The notes under the pieces: generated by a model
What the model was told of the DNA's origin: nothing
Database searches by the model: none
The model's input: only the letters and a program-made list of their open reading frames with translations
NCBI RefSeq assembly: GCF_024436375.1
Contig: NZ_JAFMZM010000001.1
Location: forward strand, 558,001 to 622,000
Reading direction: 5' to 3'
Origin: Nocardioides astragali
GTDB taxonomy: Bacteria > Actinomycetota > Actinomycetes > Propionibacteriales > Nocardioidaceae
DNA length: 64,000 nucleotides
Shown: piece by piece, positions 1 to 8,212 of the stretch
Numbering within the stretch: the stretch's first letter is position 1
Layout of the letters: every line of letters begins with the position of its first letter
Translations under genes and position numbers: made by a program

Positions 1-37
1 GCGGGGCCGGCTGCGGGTGGAGCTGCGGTTCGAGCAT
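1..37 (-). CDS. possible 5' end of a gene leaving the window
   Basis: An ATG on the minus strand at 37-35 opens a frame reading MLEPQLHPQPAP to the window edge. A purine-rich GAAGAAGGA stretch lies about four bases upstream, which would serve as a ribosome binding site. Only twelve codons are visible, so neither coding status nor function can be judged. If real, it is divergent from the TetR regulator and could be that regulator's target. Confidence 0.3.
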   Translation of the reverse strand, partial: MLEPQLHPQPAP

Positions 38-95
38 GGGGTCCTTCTTCCCTGATGACACGCCAGCGCTTCGTTGGAGTGCCGATATATTCATT

Positions 96-108
96 AGAGT
101 GTTACTCT
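96..108. promoter_or_regulatory. inverted repeat, candidate TetR operator
   Basis: AGAGT-GTT-ACTCT is a perfect five-base inverted repeat with a three-base spacer. It ends 7 bases before the ATG of the TetR regulator, in an AT-richer patch (gatatattcattag). The position suits autoregulation and control of any divergent gene. This is an inference from position and symmetry only. Confidence 0.4.
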
Positions 109-115
109 CACCAAT

Positions 116-766
116 ATGTCTGTCAAGAGGTCCTACTCATCCGCTCGCCGCGACGCGCAGGCACGCGAGACCCGCCGGTCGATCCTCGGCGCCGCCCTCA
201 CCCTCTTCGTCGCCAACGGGTACGCCGCCACCACGATCGAGACGATCGCCGACGAAGCAGGGGTCGCGGTGCAGACCGTGTATGCCGCGTTCGGAAGCAA
301 GCGCGAGCTCATGCGACAGCTGATCGAGGCCACGATCACCGGCGACGACGACCCCACGCCAGTGACGGAGAGAGCCGAGTCCCGAGCAGTCGCCGACGAG
401 CCCGACCCGCACCGACGCGCACAGCTCGATGCCGCCCTGAGCCGGACGATCGTCCAACGCGTTGCCCCCATCGCGCGAGTGGCGGAAGAGGCAGCGGCAT
501 CCGACCCAGCGCTGGCCGCGACGATGGAGACGGTCAGGGCCGCCCGGCGCCACGAGATGCGTGGCTCAGCCACCCTTCTCGCTGGCCCCGAGGGCCTCGG
601 CCTGGAGCCGGAGGAAGCCGCGGCGACCTTGTACGTGCTCTACAGCCCCCAGGTTGCCGACATGCTGATGAGGGACTACGGATGGTCCCCGCAACGCTAC
701 GAGACATGGTTGGCCCGCATGATCCTCGAAGGCGTCCTGGGGCAGAGGTCACCCGATCGGAAGTAG
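116..766 (+). CDS. TetR/AcrR family transcriptional regulator
   Basis: This 216-residue protein is a one-component repressor of the TetR family. Residues about 17-65 form the helix-turn-helix domain: a first helix with ILGAALTLFVANGYAATT, then IADEAGVAVQTVYAAFGSK, the typical recognition-helix pattern. The C-terminal two thirds is helical and variable, as expected for a ligand-binding and dimerisation domain, so the inducer cannot be predicted. An inverted repeat sits just upstream of the ATG. The next gene downstream is convergent, so the regulator is not co-transcribed with the catabolic operon, and any link between the two is unproven. Confidence 0.9.
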   Translation: MSVKRSYSSARRDAQARETRRSILGAALTLFVANGYAATTIETIADEAGVAVQTVYAAFGSKRELMRQLIEATITGDDDPTPVTERAESRAVADEPDPHRRAQLDAALSRTIVQRVAPIARVAEEAAASDPALAATMETVRAARRHEMRGSATLLAGPEGLGLEPEEAAATLYVLYSPQVADMLMRDYGWSPQRYETWLARMILEGVLGQRSPDRK

Positions 767-916
767 GGCGTCAGCGCCCCACTCACGCAGCCCTCTGGCC
801 ACCAAGGGCTCAGTCGTGGGGAACTTCACTCCGGTGTCCACGTCCTGTTCGCTAGCACGACGAAGTAGCTCGGCTCGTTGGCTCGTTGGCGCTCGCGGTG
901 GAGTCCTGAGCCTGGA

Positions 917-1819
917 TCAGGACTGTGACCTCGGCTCGGTCCTGAGGTGACGGGCGATGGCGCTCAGGTCGGCCGCACCCAGACCGGCGTCGATGGCTTC
1001 CCCGGCCACGCGGCGGTTGGTCTCGAGCTGGGGAATGCGGGCGCCAACGGCGCCGGCAAGGTCTGCGGCCAGGTCGAGGTCCTTGGCGACGAGGTCGAGC
1101 GCGAAGGCGACCGGCGCCGAGTCGGGGTGTTCGTACGCCGCCCGCTTGTATCCCACGAACGGTGCGGCGACCGCACTGCTCGCGATCACCTCGTATGCCA
1201 GCTCGCGCGGGACTCCAGCCTTCTCGGCGAGCACGAGAGCCTCGGCGAGGGTCTGGTTGAGCCCGAAGACCATCGCGTTCACGGCCAGCTTCATGATCGA
1301 GCCGGATCCGAGTGGTCCGAGCAGGATGATCCGCTGCGCGAAGGACTCCAGGGCTGGTCGAGCGCGCTCGACGTCGTCGGCCTGGCCGCCGGCCATGACC
1401 AGGATCGTCCCGCCCTCGACGCTCGAGACGCTTCCCGAGACAGGGGTGTCCACGAGCACCGCACCGGTCGCCCGGACGTCGTCCTCGAGCGCGCGGATCG
1501 TCTCGGGGGCCACCGTGCTGGTGTCGGCCACGACCGTCCCTTGCCTCAGCCCGGCGACCAGACCGTCCTCCCCGCGGTACGTCGCACGCGCCGCCGCGTC
1601 GTCAGCGAGCGACACGATCACCACGTCCGCGTCTCGGGCGGCGTTGCGTGCCGTGTCCGCGACGGCGACATCGCCACCGCACTTGCTCGCGACCGACTCC
1701 GCGGTCGAGCGGGTCCGATTCCAGACCGTGAGCGGGTAGCCGGCGGCGGCGACGCGAGCCGCCATCGCGGCACCCATCCGGCCGGTGCCGACGACCGAGA
1801 CGCGCAGCGGGTCGCTCAT
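917..1819 (-). CDS. NAD(P)-dependent 3-hydroxyisobutyrate dehydrogenase-like oxidoreductase
   Basis: This 300-residue enzyme belongs to the beta-hydroxyacid dehydrogenase family (3-hydroxyisobutyrate, tartronate semialdehyde and 6-phosphogluconate dehydrogenase relatives). It should oxidise a 3-hydroxy acid or reduce the matching semialdehyde. The Rossmann dinucleotide motif GTGRMG is at residues 11-16, the substrate signature DTPVSG at 124-129, and the catalytic lysine is K177 in GSIMKLAVN. The ATG overlaps the TGA of the upstream SDR gene (ATGA), so translation is probably coupled. It is the last gene of the seven-gene operon. Substrate is unknown; a small hydroxyacid made by the other operon enzymes is the natural guess. 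Confidence 0.88.
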   Translation of the reverse strand: MSDPLRVSVVGTGRMGAAMAARVAAAGYPLTVWNRTRSTAESVASKCGGDVAVADTARNAARDADVVIVSLADDAAARATYRGEDGLVAGLRQGTVVADTSTVAPETIRALEDDVRATGAVLVDTPVSGSVSSVEGGTILVMAGGQADDVERARPALESFAQRIILLGPLGSGSIMKLAVNAMVFGLNQTLAEALVLAEKAGVPRELAYEVIASSAVAAPFVGYKRAAYEHPDSAPVAFALDLVAKDLDLAADLAGAVGARIPQLETNRRVAGEAIDAGLGAADLSAIARHLRTEPRSQS

Positions 1820-2508
1820 GTCACCAACCACCCGCCGTCGATGTAGAGGTTGGTTGCGTTGACGCCGCGGTTCTCCAGCAGGAAGTTGACGCCGTCGACG
1901 ACGTCGTCCATCGAGGCGAGTCGGCGGGTCGGCGTGCGCGAGACGTAGCCGTCCAGCACATCCGCCGGCTTCCCCGACCAGAACGGGCTGTCGCCGACGA
2001 TGCCAGGATGCAGCGCGTTGACCCGGATCGGCGCCATCTCCAGGGCCAGGGCCGTGACCAGGCCGACCACGCCACCGTTGACGGTGGAGACGGTGATCGA
2101 GCCTGGGTAGGGCCGGTCTTTCGCGCGGCCACCGAAGAGCACGACCGACGACTCGTCGTTCATCCGTGGCAGCAGGGTGTGGATCACCTCGGCATACCCG
2201 ACGAGCTTGAGCACGGCCAGCTTGGTCGCCCGGTCCACGTCGTAGTCGGCGATGGAGTTGTGGTCGCGCTCTATGGCGGCGATCACCAGCCGGTCGACCG
2301 TGCCGACACCTGCCAGCGCGTCGGCCAGGCCGTGGGTGTCGTTCAGGTCTACGGCCACGCCGGCGACGTCCCCCTCGACCGACTCGGCCACCTCGGCCGA
2401 ACGCTCCGGGTCGCGACCGGTGAGCACCACCTCGTCGCCTCGCGCGGCGCGAGCGCGCGCCACCTCGAGCCCGATCCCGGACGTCCCGCCGATCACCAGG
2501 GTTCGCAT
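1816..2508 (-). CDS. SDR-fold protein lacking the canonical Tyr-Lys active site
   Basis: This 230-residue protein has the short-chain dehydrogenase/reductase fold. The glycine-rich nucleotide motif GGTSGIG lies at residues 7-13 and the C-terminus keeps RVNALHPGIV and the closing YIDGGW. Where family members carry YxxxK, this protein reads VSTVN, so tyrosine is valine and lysine is asparagine, and the usual catalytic serine segment reads VVLFGGRA. It may bind NAD(P) without normal SDR catalysis, or use another mechanism. The start at 2508 is chosen because the SDR nucleotide motif begins right there and the ATG overlaps the upstream stop codon by one base; the frame stays open further upstream but with no family similarity. 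Confidence 0.85.
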   Translation of the reverse strand: MRTLVIGGTSGIGLEVARARAARGDEVVLTGRDPERSAEVAESVEGDVAGVAVDLNDTHGLADALAGVGTVDRLVIAAIERDHNSIADYDVDRATKLAVLKLVGYAEVIHTLLPRMNDESSVVLFGGRAKDRPYPGSITVSTVNGGVVGLVTALALEMAPIRVNALHPGIVGDSPFWSGKPADVLDGYVSRTPTRRLASMDDVVDGVNFLLENRGVNATNLYIDGGWLVT

Positions 2509-3446
2509 CACGTGTCTCCCTCGAGTCGTTGTCGCAGGTAGTCCCAGTCGCGGGCGAACCGGTAGCCGTGCCGTGGGGGCAGCTGCGGCGCCTGGGTCTC
2601 GAGCCAGCGCACGCTCCCGTCCCCGTTGCGGAAGCTGTGCTGGCACCCGACGCCGGCCCAGGCAACGTCACCCGGCTCGAGGTGATACTCCGCACCGTCA
2701 AAGGTCGCGTCCACCGACCCGTCCAGGATCAGGTAGGTCTCCTCGAGCGGGTGGTCATGCAGGCCGGCGGCGCCGTGCGGCTCGTACTGCACCATGAACA
2801 TCGACGACAGGACCGCGCCGAGGTCGGAGTCGACCATCATCTTCAGCGAGATCCCGCTGTAGACCAGCAGCGCCGTGCGCATGCTTGCCGAGACCTCGAG
2901 CAGTTCCTGGGACTGCCGGCTCGGGTCCATGTGTGCCGCGGTGATGTGGCCGTAGCGACGGGTGCGCGGGTCGCGGACGTCCGCGTCGACGGCGTCGGTC
3001 TCCCCGAAGTCCGGCACCAGCTGGGTGTCGAAGTCGTGCTCGGGTCGGGGCACAGGCACCGAGACCCGGACGAACCGGGTCTCCACGTCTCCCTCGTTGC
3101 GCAGCGAGTGGGGTACGCCGATCGGGATCAGCCCGTAGCCGCCGGGCCCGAGCCGAGCCGCCTCGCCCGGAGTCTGGATGACGAGGTGCCCGTCCATGAC
3201 GTACACGCTCTCCTCGTAGGAGTGGACGTGCGCGGGTACGGCGCCGCCCGGCGCGAGCCGCCCCAGCCCGAAGCCGGTGTGCACCGCGGGCGTGCTCGCG
3301 TCGACGACCGACCACTGCTCCAGGCCGGTCGATCCGCCGAGCGGCCCGGCGGCCGGCGACCACGAGAGGTCCGCAGCCCGCCGGACCAGGTGGTGAGTCG
3401 TCACGCGGGCTCCATGTGCCAGCCGCAGCGAAGCGAGGATTCGCAT
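2508..3446 (-). CDS. two-domain cupin protein (bicupin)
   Basis: This 312-residue protein contains two cupin barrels. The first carries H73, H75, E79 (HVHSYEES) and H113; the second carries H230, H232, E236 (HDHPLEET) and H270. Both therefore keep a complete 3-His-1-Glu metal set. Bicupins include gentisate-type dioxygenases, quercetinases, oxalate decarboxylases and ureidoglycine aminohydrolase, so it is probably a metal enzyme acting on a pathway intermediate; the reaction cannot be named. The ATG at 3446 lies 7 bases after the amidohydrolase stop. A GTG at 3404 would give a protein shorter by 14 residues and is also possible. It is the fifth gene of the operon. Confidence 0.82.
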   Translation of the reverse strand: MRILASLRLAHGARVTTHHLVRRAADLSWSPAAGPLGGSTGLEQWSVVDASTPAVHTGFGLGRLAPGGAVPAHVHSYEESVYVMDGHLVIQTPGEAARLGPGGYGLIPIGVPHSLRNEGDVETRFVRVSVPVPRPEHDFDTQLVPDFGETDAVDADVRDPRTRRYGHITAAHMDPSRQSQELLEVSASMRTALLVYSGISLKMMVDSDLGAVLSSMFMVQYEPHGAAGLHDHPLEETYLILDGSVDATFDGAEYHLEPGDVAWAGVGCQHSFRNGDGSVRWLETQAPQLPPRHGYRFARDWDYLRQRLEGDT

Positions 3447-3453
3447 GGGGTCC

Positions 3454-4824
3454 TCATGTGCGGGCCATCTCCTGCTTCTCGGAGGCGGCCTTCTCGGCAG
3501 CTGCGACGAGGTGGTCCCGGGAGTCCTGAACCAGTGACATCGCCCGGGGCACGTCGGCAAGAAGCTTGAAGTCCCGCTTGACGAAGCTGCCCGCGACCAG
3601 GACGTGCTCGACGTTCGAGACGTCGGCAGACAGCGTGACCGCGGCCGTGGGGTCGTGGACCGGCCCCACGTTGACGGCCGTGGCGTCGATGACGACCACG
3701 TCGGCCTGCTTGCCAGGCGTGAGCGAACCTGTCCGGTCCTCGAGGCCCGCGACGTGCGCGCCGTCCAGGGTGGCCATCTGGAGCATGTCCCTCGCGGTCA
3801 GCATGTCTTCTGGGATGGGCGTGTCCTGGTCCCAGCAGACGGCATTGACCCGCGCCCGCTCGGCGCCGAAGCCCGCCCGGATCTGGGTGAACATGTCGCC
3901 GGGCACCGTCGTCACCACGTCGATGGACAGACTGGGCCGGAGCCCGAACTTCCGGGCCTTGTTGATCGGCGGCCAGCCGTGCCCCATCTGGGTCTCCACC
4001 TGGGCCGCGATGGAGATCGTGCCGCCGGTGTCCGCGACCCGCTGCCACTCGTGGTCGCTGAAGTAGCAGCAGTGGATGTACGTCGTGTCGGGGCCCAACA
4101 GGCCGAGCCGATCGAGCTGCTCGACCATGCCGAACCGCCCGGCCATCCTGCCCATGCCGACGTGCACCGTGATCGGGATGCCGAGCTCGCGGGCGAGCTG
4201 CCACTCCTCCGTCACCACCTGGTCCTGGGTGAACCCGGGCCCCCGGGTGGCCAGCGCCATCGTGAGCAGCCCGTCGTCGCCGGGGACGTGCGTCGACCGT
4301 ACCCGGCGTACGTCGTCGCCGGGGATCACCTCGGAGCTGAAGAACCAGTACTTCTCCAGCGAGGTGTTGGCGCTGCCGTAGGCGTACTGCGCCCGGATCC
4401 CGGTCTCCTTCAGGCCCTGGATGGCTGCGTCGGCGTGGTCGGGGGTGTTGTTGATGTGGGACCAGTCGACCAGCGTCGTGATGCCGGCGTTGAGGCACTC
4501 CAGGGATCCGGCGAGGTTGCTCGCGTAGACGTCCTCGGCCCGGTAGAGCGGCGCGAACGTGTCGAGCACCTCCACGAAGTAGTCGTCGAGGGTGGCGTTC
4601 GGCGCGCAGTTGCGGATCGCGGCCTCCCAGGTGTGCCGGTGGCTGTCGACGAAGCCCGGGATCACGATCTTGCCGGTGCAGTCGACCACCTCCGCATCGG
4701 CGTCGATGTTCGCGTCGACGCCAGTGATCTTGTCGTCCTCGATCAGCACGTCGCCGGTGGTCTGGTCCCCGATGTCCGGGTCGACCGACAGGACGGTGCC
4801 GCCCTTGAGAAGGATCTTGCCCAT
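3454..4824 (-). CDS. TRZ/ATZ-type metal-dependent amidohydrolase
   Basis: This 456-residue enzyme is an amidohydrolase-superfamily hydrolase or deaminase of the subgroup that includes cytosine and guanine deaminases and triazine hydrolases. Metal and catalytic residues are all present: H62 and H64 in DSHRHTWEAA, H221 in TVHVG, H251 in YIHC and D302 in SIDVVT. The N-terminal beta-sandwich strands (LLKGGTVLSVD) and C-terminal return (GKQADVVVID) are complete. The ATG at 4824 is preceded by GAAAGGGG. A 44-base gap holding a small CCGGAC-G-GTCCGG hairpin separates it from E1 beta upstream, the only real gap inside the operon. It most likely removes an amino or other leaving group from a nitrogen-containing compound. 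Confidence 0.9.
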   Translation of the reverse strand: MGKILLKGGTVLSVDPDIGDQTTGDVLIEDDKITGVDANIDADAEVVDCTGKIVIPGFVDSHRHTWEAAIRNCAPNATLDDYFVEVLDTFAPLYRAEDVYASNLAGSLECLNAGITTLVDWSHINNTPDHADAAIQGLKETGIRAQYAYGSANTSLEKYWFFSSEVIPGDDVRRVRSTHVPGDDGLLTMALATRGPGFTQDQVVTEEWQLARELGIPITVHVGMGRMAGRFGMVEQLDRLGLLGPDTTYIHCCYFSDHEWQRVADTGGTISIAAQVETQMGHGWPPINKARKFGLRPSLSIDVVTTVPGDMFTQIRAGFGAERARVNAVCWDQDTPIPEDMLTARDMLQMATLDGAHVAGLEDRTGSLTPGKQADVVVIDATAVNVGPVHDPTAAVTLSADVSNVEHVLVAGSFVKRDFKLLADVPRAMSLVQDSRDHLVAAAEKAASEKQEMART

Positions 4825-4868
4825 GGTGCTCACCCCTTTCTGATCGACCGGACGGTCCGGACGGTCGG

Positions 4869-5864
4869 TTAGTACGACATGAGACGGCGCACCGCCTCGA
4901 CGAGCTTGTCGACGGTGGGAATGACTCGTTGCTCGAGGGCGTCCGCGAACGGCAGCGGCACGTTCTCGCTGGCCACTCGGCGGATGGGTGCGTCGAGCAT
5001 CTCGAAGCCCTCGTCCGCGACGATCGAGACGACGGTGGCGCCCCACCCGCCCTGGTACGGGTTCTCCTCGACCACGATCAGCCGGCTCGACTTCGACAGG
5101 GATCCGAAGACGGTGGCCATGTCCAGCGGGACCAGGCAGCGCAGGTCGATCACCTCGAGCGAGATGCCGTCGCCCTCGAGCTCCGCGGCCGCCGCCAGCG
5201 CGAGGGGGACGGTCGCGGCCAGGGCAACGACGGTGACGTCGCTGCCCTCGCGGGCAACCCGCGCCTCCCCGAGGGGCACCACGTGTCCCGGCGGCGCCGC
5301 CTCGCCCTTCGACGCGAACAGGCCCTTGTGCTCGAAGAAGACGACCGGGTCGTCGCTGCGGATCGCCGAGGCCATCAGGCCGACGACGTCGGAGGGAGTC
5401 GAGGGTGCCGCGATCTTCAGGCCGGGCACGGTGAGGGCCCAGTTCTCGACCGACTGTGAGTGCTGGGCGCCGAAGCCGAGCCCGCCGCCGTTGGCGGTCC
5501 GCACCACGAGCGGCACCGTGAGCTGGCCGCCGGTCATGTAGCGGGCCTTGGGGATCTCGTTGGCGAGGTAGTCCCAGCAGCAGGCGAGGAAGTCGCTGAA
5601 CATGATCTCCGCGACCGGGCGCATCCCCGTCATGGCAGCCCCCATGGCGGCCCCCATGATCGCCTGCTCCGAGATCGGGGTGTCCCACACGCGACCGGCC
5701 CCGAACTCCTCGAACAACCCGACCGTGGTCTTGAAGACGCCACCGGCCTTGCCGATGTCCTCGCCGATGCACACCACCGTCGGGTCGCGGCGCAGCTCGC
5801 GCGCGATCCCGTCGGCGACCGCGTCGCGGTATGTGGTCATCTGAACGGAGGTCAGGTCCGCCAT
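4869..5864 (-). CDS. 2-oxoacid dehydrogenase E1 component, beta subunit
   Basis: This 331-residue protein is the beta chain of a heterotetrameric thiamine-diphosphate E1 of the pyruvate/acetoin/branched-chain oxoacid dehydrogenase type. Recognisable segments are GEDIGKAGGVFK, TPISEQAIMGAAMGAA, the potassium-loop region and the C-terminal transketolase-like domain with DLRCLVPLD and VVEENPYQGGWG. The ATG at 5864 is preferred over the one at 5840 because GGAGGGG stands just upstream of it; it then overlaps the alpha-subunit gene by 13 bases. Full length is normal for the family. No E2 acyltransferase or E3 dihydrolipoamide dehydrogenase is encoded in the operon. Confidence 0.92.
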   Translation of the reverse strand: MADLTSVQMTTYRDAVADGIARELRRDPTVVCIGEDIGKAGGVFKTTVGLFEEFGAGRVWDTPISEQAIMGAAMGAAMTGMRPVAEIMFSDFLACCWDYLANEIPKARYMTGGQLTVPLVVRTANGGGLGFGAQHSQSVENWALTVPGLKIAAPSTPSDVVGLMASAIRSDDPVVFFEHKGLFASKGEAAPPGHVVPLGEARVAREGSDVTVVALAATVPLALAAAAELEGDGISLEVIDLRCLVPLDMATVFGSLSKSSRLIVVEENPYQGGWGATVVSIVADEGFEMLDAPIRRVASENVPLPFADALEQRVIPTVDKLVEAVRRLMSY

Positions 5865-6853
5865 GCCGCCCCTCCGTCCGCCCAGACGTCCGTGAACGCC
5901 TGGGCCGGGTCCGCCGCGGGGGCGTCCTGCGCCGCGCGGGAGGCGCTTGCCACAACCTCGGCGGCGCGCGCGTCGGCGGCGTCCACCACCTCGCGGCTGG
6001 CACCGAAGTCGAGCAGGCGTTGCCTGGCCACGGTCAAGGGGTCGCGTGCCATCCACTCCTCGACCTCTTCGGGGGGTCGGTATGTCGCCGGGTCGGTGCG
6101 GCTGTGCCCGAAGTGCCGGTAGGTCAGCGCCTCGACGACCGTCGGCCCGTTGTCCGAGCGCGCGCGTTCGACTGCCACCGACATCGTGTCGTGGACCGCG
6201 ACCACGTCGTTGCCGTCGACCAGCACACCGGGCATGCCGTTGGCGGCCGCCCGGTCGGCCGCGGGGTTGGGGACGGAGGTGACCGACGCGATGGGGGTGT
6301 ACTCCATGTAGCGGTTGTTCTCGCACACGAAGATCACCGGCAGCTTCCAGACGGCCGCCAGGTTGAGGGCCTCGTGGAAGGCCCCGATGTTGGTGGCGCC
6401 GTCGCCGAAGAACGCGACGGCGACCTGCGTCGTGCCCCGCAGCTTCGCGGACCACGCCGCGCCGTTGGCCATCGGCAGGTGGGCGCCGACGATGGCGTAG
6501 GACCCGAGCATCCCGTGGTCGGCCTGAGTCAGGTGCATCGAGCCGCCCTTGGCCTTGCAGACCCCCGTGGCCTTCTGCATCAGCTCGGCCAGGCAGCCCT
6601 CTGGCGTGGCGCCACGGGCGATCGCGTGGTGGTGGCCGCGATAGGTGGCGAACACGTAGTCGTCGGGACGCAGGGCCGCGCTGGTCCCGACCGCGACGGC
6701 CTCGTGCCCCGCGGCCAGGTGCGTGGTGCCCTTGACCAGCCCGCGCAGGAAGAGGTCGTGCGCGGCCTTCTCAGTGCCGCGGATGACGGCCATCTGCTCG
6801 TACCAGTCGAGCAGGGTGGACGTGGCGACTCGCTCGATCGTGTTCTCGGTCAT
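5852..6853 (-). CDS. 2-oxoacid dehydrogenase E1 component, alpha subunit
   Basis: This 333-residue protein is the thiamine-diphosphate-binding alpha chain that pairs with the downstream beta chain. The TPP motif starts at GDG (150-152) and ends at NN (179-180). The histidine-rich ATYRGHHHA (69-77) and the loop YRHFGHSRTDP are typical of acetoin and pyruvate dehydrogenase E1 alpha. It should decarboxylate a 2-oxoacid or cleave an acyloin and pass the acyl group to lipoate on an E2 encoded elsewhere, or to another acceptor. The ATG overlaps the stop of the M24 gene by four bases (ATGA), so the two are translationally linked. Confidence 0.93.
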   Translation of the reverse strand: MTENTIERVATSTLLDWYEQMAVIRGTEKAAHDLFLRGLVKGTTHLAAGHEAVAVGTSAALRPDDYVFATYRGHHHAIARGATPEGCLAELMQKATGVCKAKGGSMHLTQADHGMLGSYAIVGAHLPMANGAAWSAKLRGTTQVAVAFFGDGATNIGAFHEALNLAAVWKLPVIFVCENNRYMEYTPIASVTSVPNPAADRAAANGMPGVLVDGNDVVAVHDTMSVAVERARSDNGPTVVEALTYRHFGHSRTDPATYRPPEEVEEWMARDPLTVARQRLLDFGASREVVDAADARAAEVVASASRAAQDAPAADPAQAFTDVWADGGAAWRT

Positions 6854-8163
6854 TCGGCCCTGCCCTTCGCGGTGTTGAGGTGCGACTGCGAGTCGCGCAC
6901 TGTGGGCAGTGACCCATCGACGGTCCAGTAGCGCTGGCCGGCGACCAGGAGCTCCTCGGCGGGGAACTTGGTGATCACCTCGCATCCGTCGGCGGTGACG
7001 ACGACCTCCTCCTCGATCCGCGCGGCCGACCAGCCGTCACCGGCCGGCCAGTAGGTCTCGAGTGCGAAGACCATGCCCTCCTCGAGCACCTCGGGGTGCT
7101 CGAGCGAGACCAGCCGGCTGAAGATCGGCTTCTCCCAGATGGACAGGCCGACGCCGTGGCCGTACTGCAGGGCGAACGCAGCCTCCTCGTCCGGGAATCC
7201 GAACTCCTGCGCGGTCGGCCAGAGACGCACCACGTCGCCCGTGGTGGTGCCCGGCTTGACGATGGCGATCGCGGCGTCCATGTACTCCCGGCAGCGGGTG
7301 TAGGCATCGCGCATCGCCGGGGACGCTGAACCGACGGAGAAGCAGCGGTAGTAGCAGGTGCGGTAACCGAGATGGCTGTGCAGGATGTCGAAGAACGCCG
7401 GGTCACCGGGTCGGATGATCCGGTCGCTGTAGACGTGCGGGTGCGGGGAGCAGCGTTCGCCGGAGATCGCGTTCACGCCCTCGACGTACTCGCTGCCGAG
7501 GTCGTAGAGCACCTTGCTCACCACGCCGACGCACTCGTTCTCGCGGACGCCCGGACGCAGGAACGAGTAGAGCTCGTCGTACGCCGCGTCCACCATCGAG
7601 CAGGCCTGGGTCAGGAGGCTGATCTCATCCTGGGTCTTGATCCGCCGAGCCTCCAGGAAGACCTGTTGGCCGTCGACGACGTCGATGCCCTCGGCCTGGA
7701 GGGCGAACAGGATCGGCATCTCGAGCAGGTCGACGCCGAGAGGCTCGCCCTCGAGGCCGTGCTCGCGGAGCACGGTGGCCACCTTGCGGGCCACCTCCTG
7801 GGCGATGCCGGCGTCGGGGTGGAAGGCGCCGCGCAGCGTGGAGATGCCGGCGCGGGCGCGCTCGGTGCCGTCGAGCCACGGGTTGAAGAGCTGGTGGTGC
7901 TTCGCGGCCGATCCGAAGTCCCAGAGCACCGGCTCGCCGCCGCGGGGGAGCACGGCGAACCGGATCAGCTTGTCCATCGCCCAGGTGCCGATGTGGGTGG
8001 CGGTGAGGTAGCGGATGTTCGCGAAGTCGAAGGTGAGCAGGGCGCCGAGGTCGGAGCCGTCCAGGCCGGCCCGGATCCTGGCCAGCCGTTGGGTGCGCAG
8101 GCGGTCGAGATCGACGCGCTGCTCCCAGTCCACAGCGTTGGGTCCGTAGGTGCGAATCGCCAT
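6850..8163 (-). CDS. M24 (creatinase/aminopeptidase P fold) protein with a degenerate metal site
   Basis: This 437-residue protein has the two-domain creatinase-like architecture: an N-terminal domain with DFANIRYLTATH and a C-terminal pita-bread domain. Of the five usual M24 metal ligands it keeps the histidine (YGHGVGL) and both glutamates (FALET and RIEEEVVV). The segment that normally supplies two aspartates reads FDILHSHLGYRTCYYRCF, so they appear replaced. The overall layout resembles creatinases and the DddP-type DMSP lyases, where M24 proteins are not peptidases. It is the first gene of the operon, starting 150 bases from the divergent regulator, so it may catalyse the entry reaction. 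Calling it a peptidase would be unsafe. Confidence 0.85.
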   Translation of the reverse strand: MAIRTYGPNAVDWEQRVDLDRLRTQRLARIRAGLDGSDLGALLTFDFANIRYLTATHIGTWAMDKLIRFAVLPRGGEPVLWDFGSAAKHHQLFNPWLDGTERARAGISTLRGAFHPDAGIAQEVARKVATVLREHGLEGEPLGVDLLEMPILFALQAEGIDVVDGQQVFLEARRIKTQDEISLLTQACSMVDAAYDELYSFLRPGVRENECVGVVSKVLYDLGSEYVEGVNAISGERCSPHPHVYSDRIIRPGDPAFFDILHSHLGYRTCYYRCFSVGSASPAMRDAYTRCREYMDAAIAIVKPGTTTGDVVRLWPTAQEFGFPDEEAAFALQYGHGVGLSIWEKPIFSRLVSLEHPEVLEEGMVFALETYWPAGDGWSAARIEEEVVVTADGCEVITKFPAEELLVAGQRYWTVDGSLPTVRDSQSHLNTAKGRAE

Positions 8164-8212
8164 CGCAACACCGGCTTTCTCGGGTCATCCGAGTCAATAC
8201 CCGGCTCCCCAG

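Noticed and set aside
116..766. TetR protein as the regulator of the seven-gene operon
   Set aside because: The TetR gene is convergent with the operon's last gene and far from its promoter, whereas the XRE-cupin gene is divergent from the first gene with repeats between them.
3454..6003. A long minus-strand frame suggesting an 849-residue fusion upstream of the amidohydrolase
   Set aside because: The N-terminal half lies over the E1 beta gene in another frame and is Arg/Pro/Gly-rich. The amidohydrolase domain begins at the ATG at 4824 with its own ribosome site.
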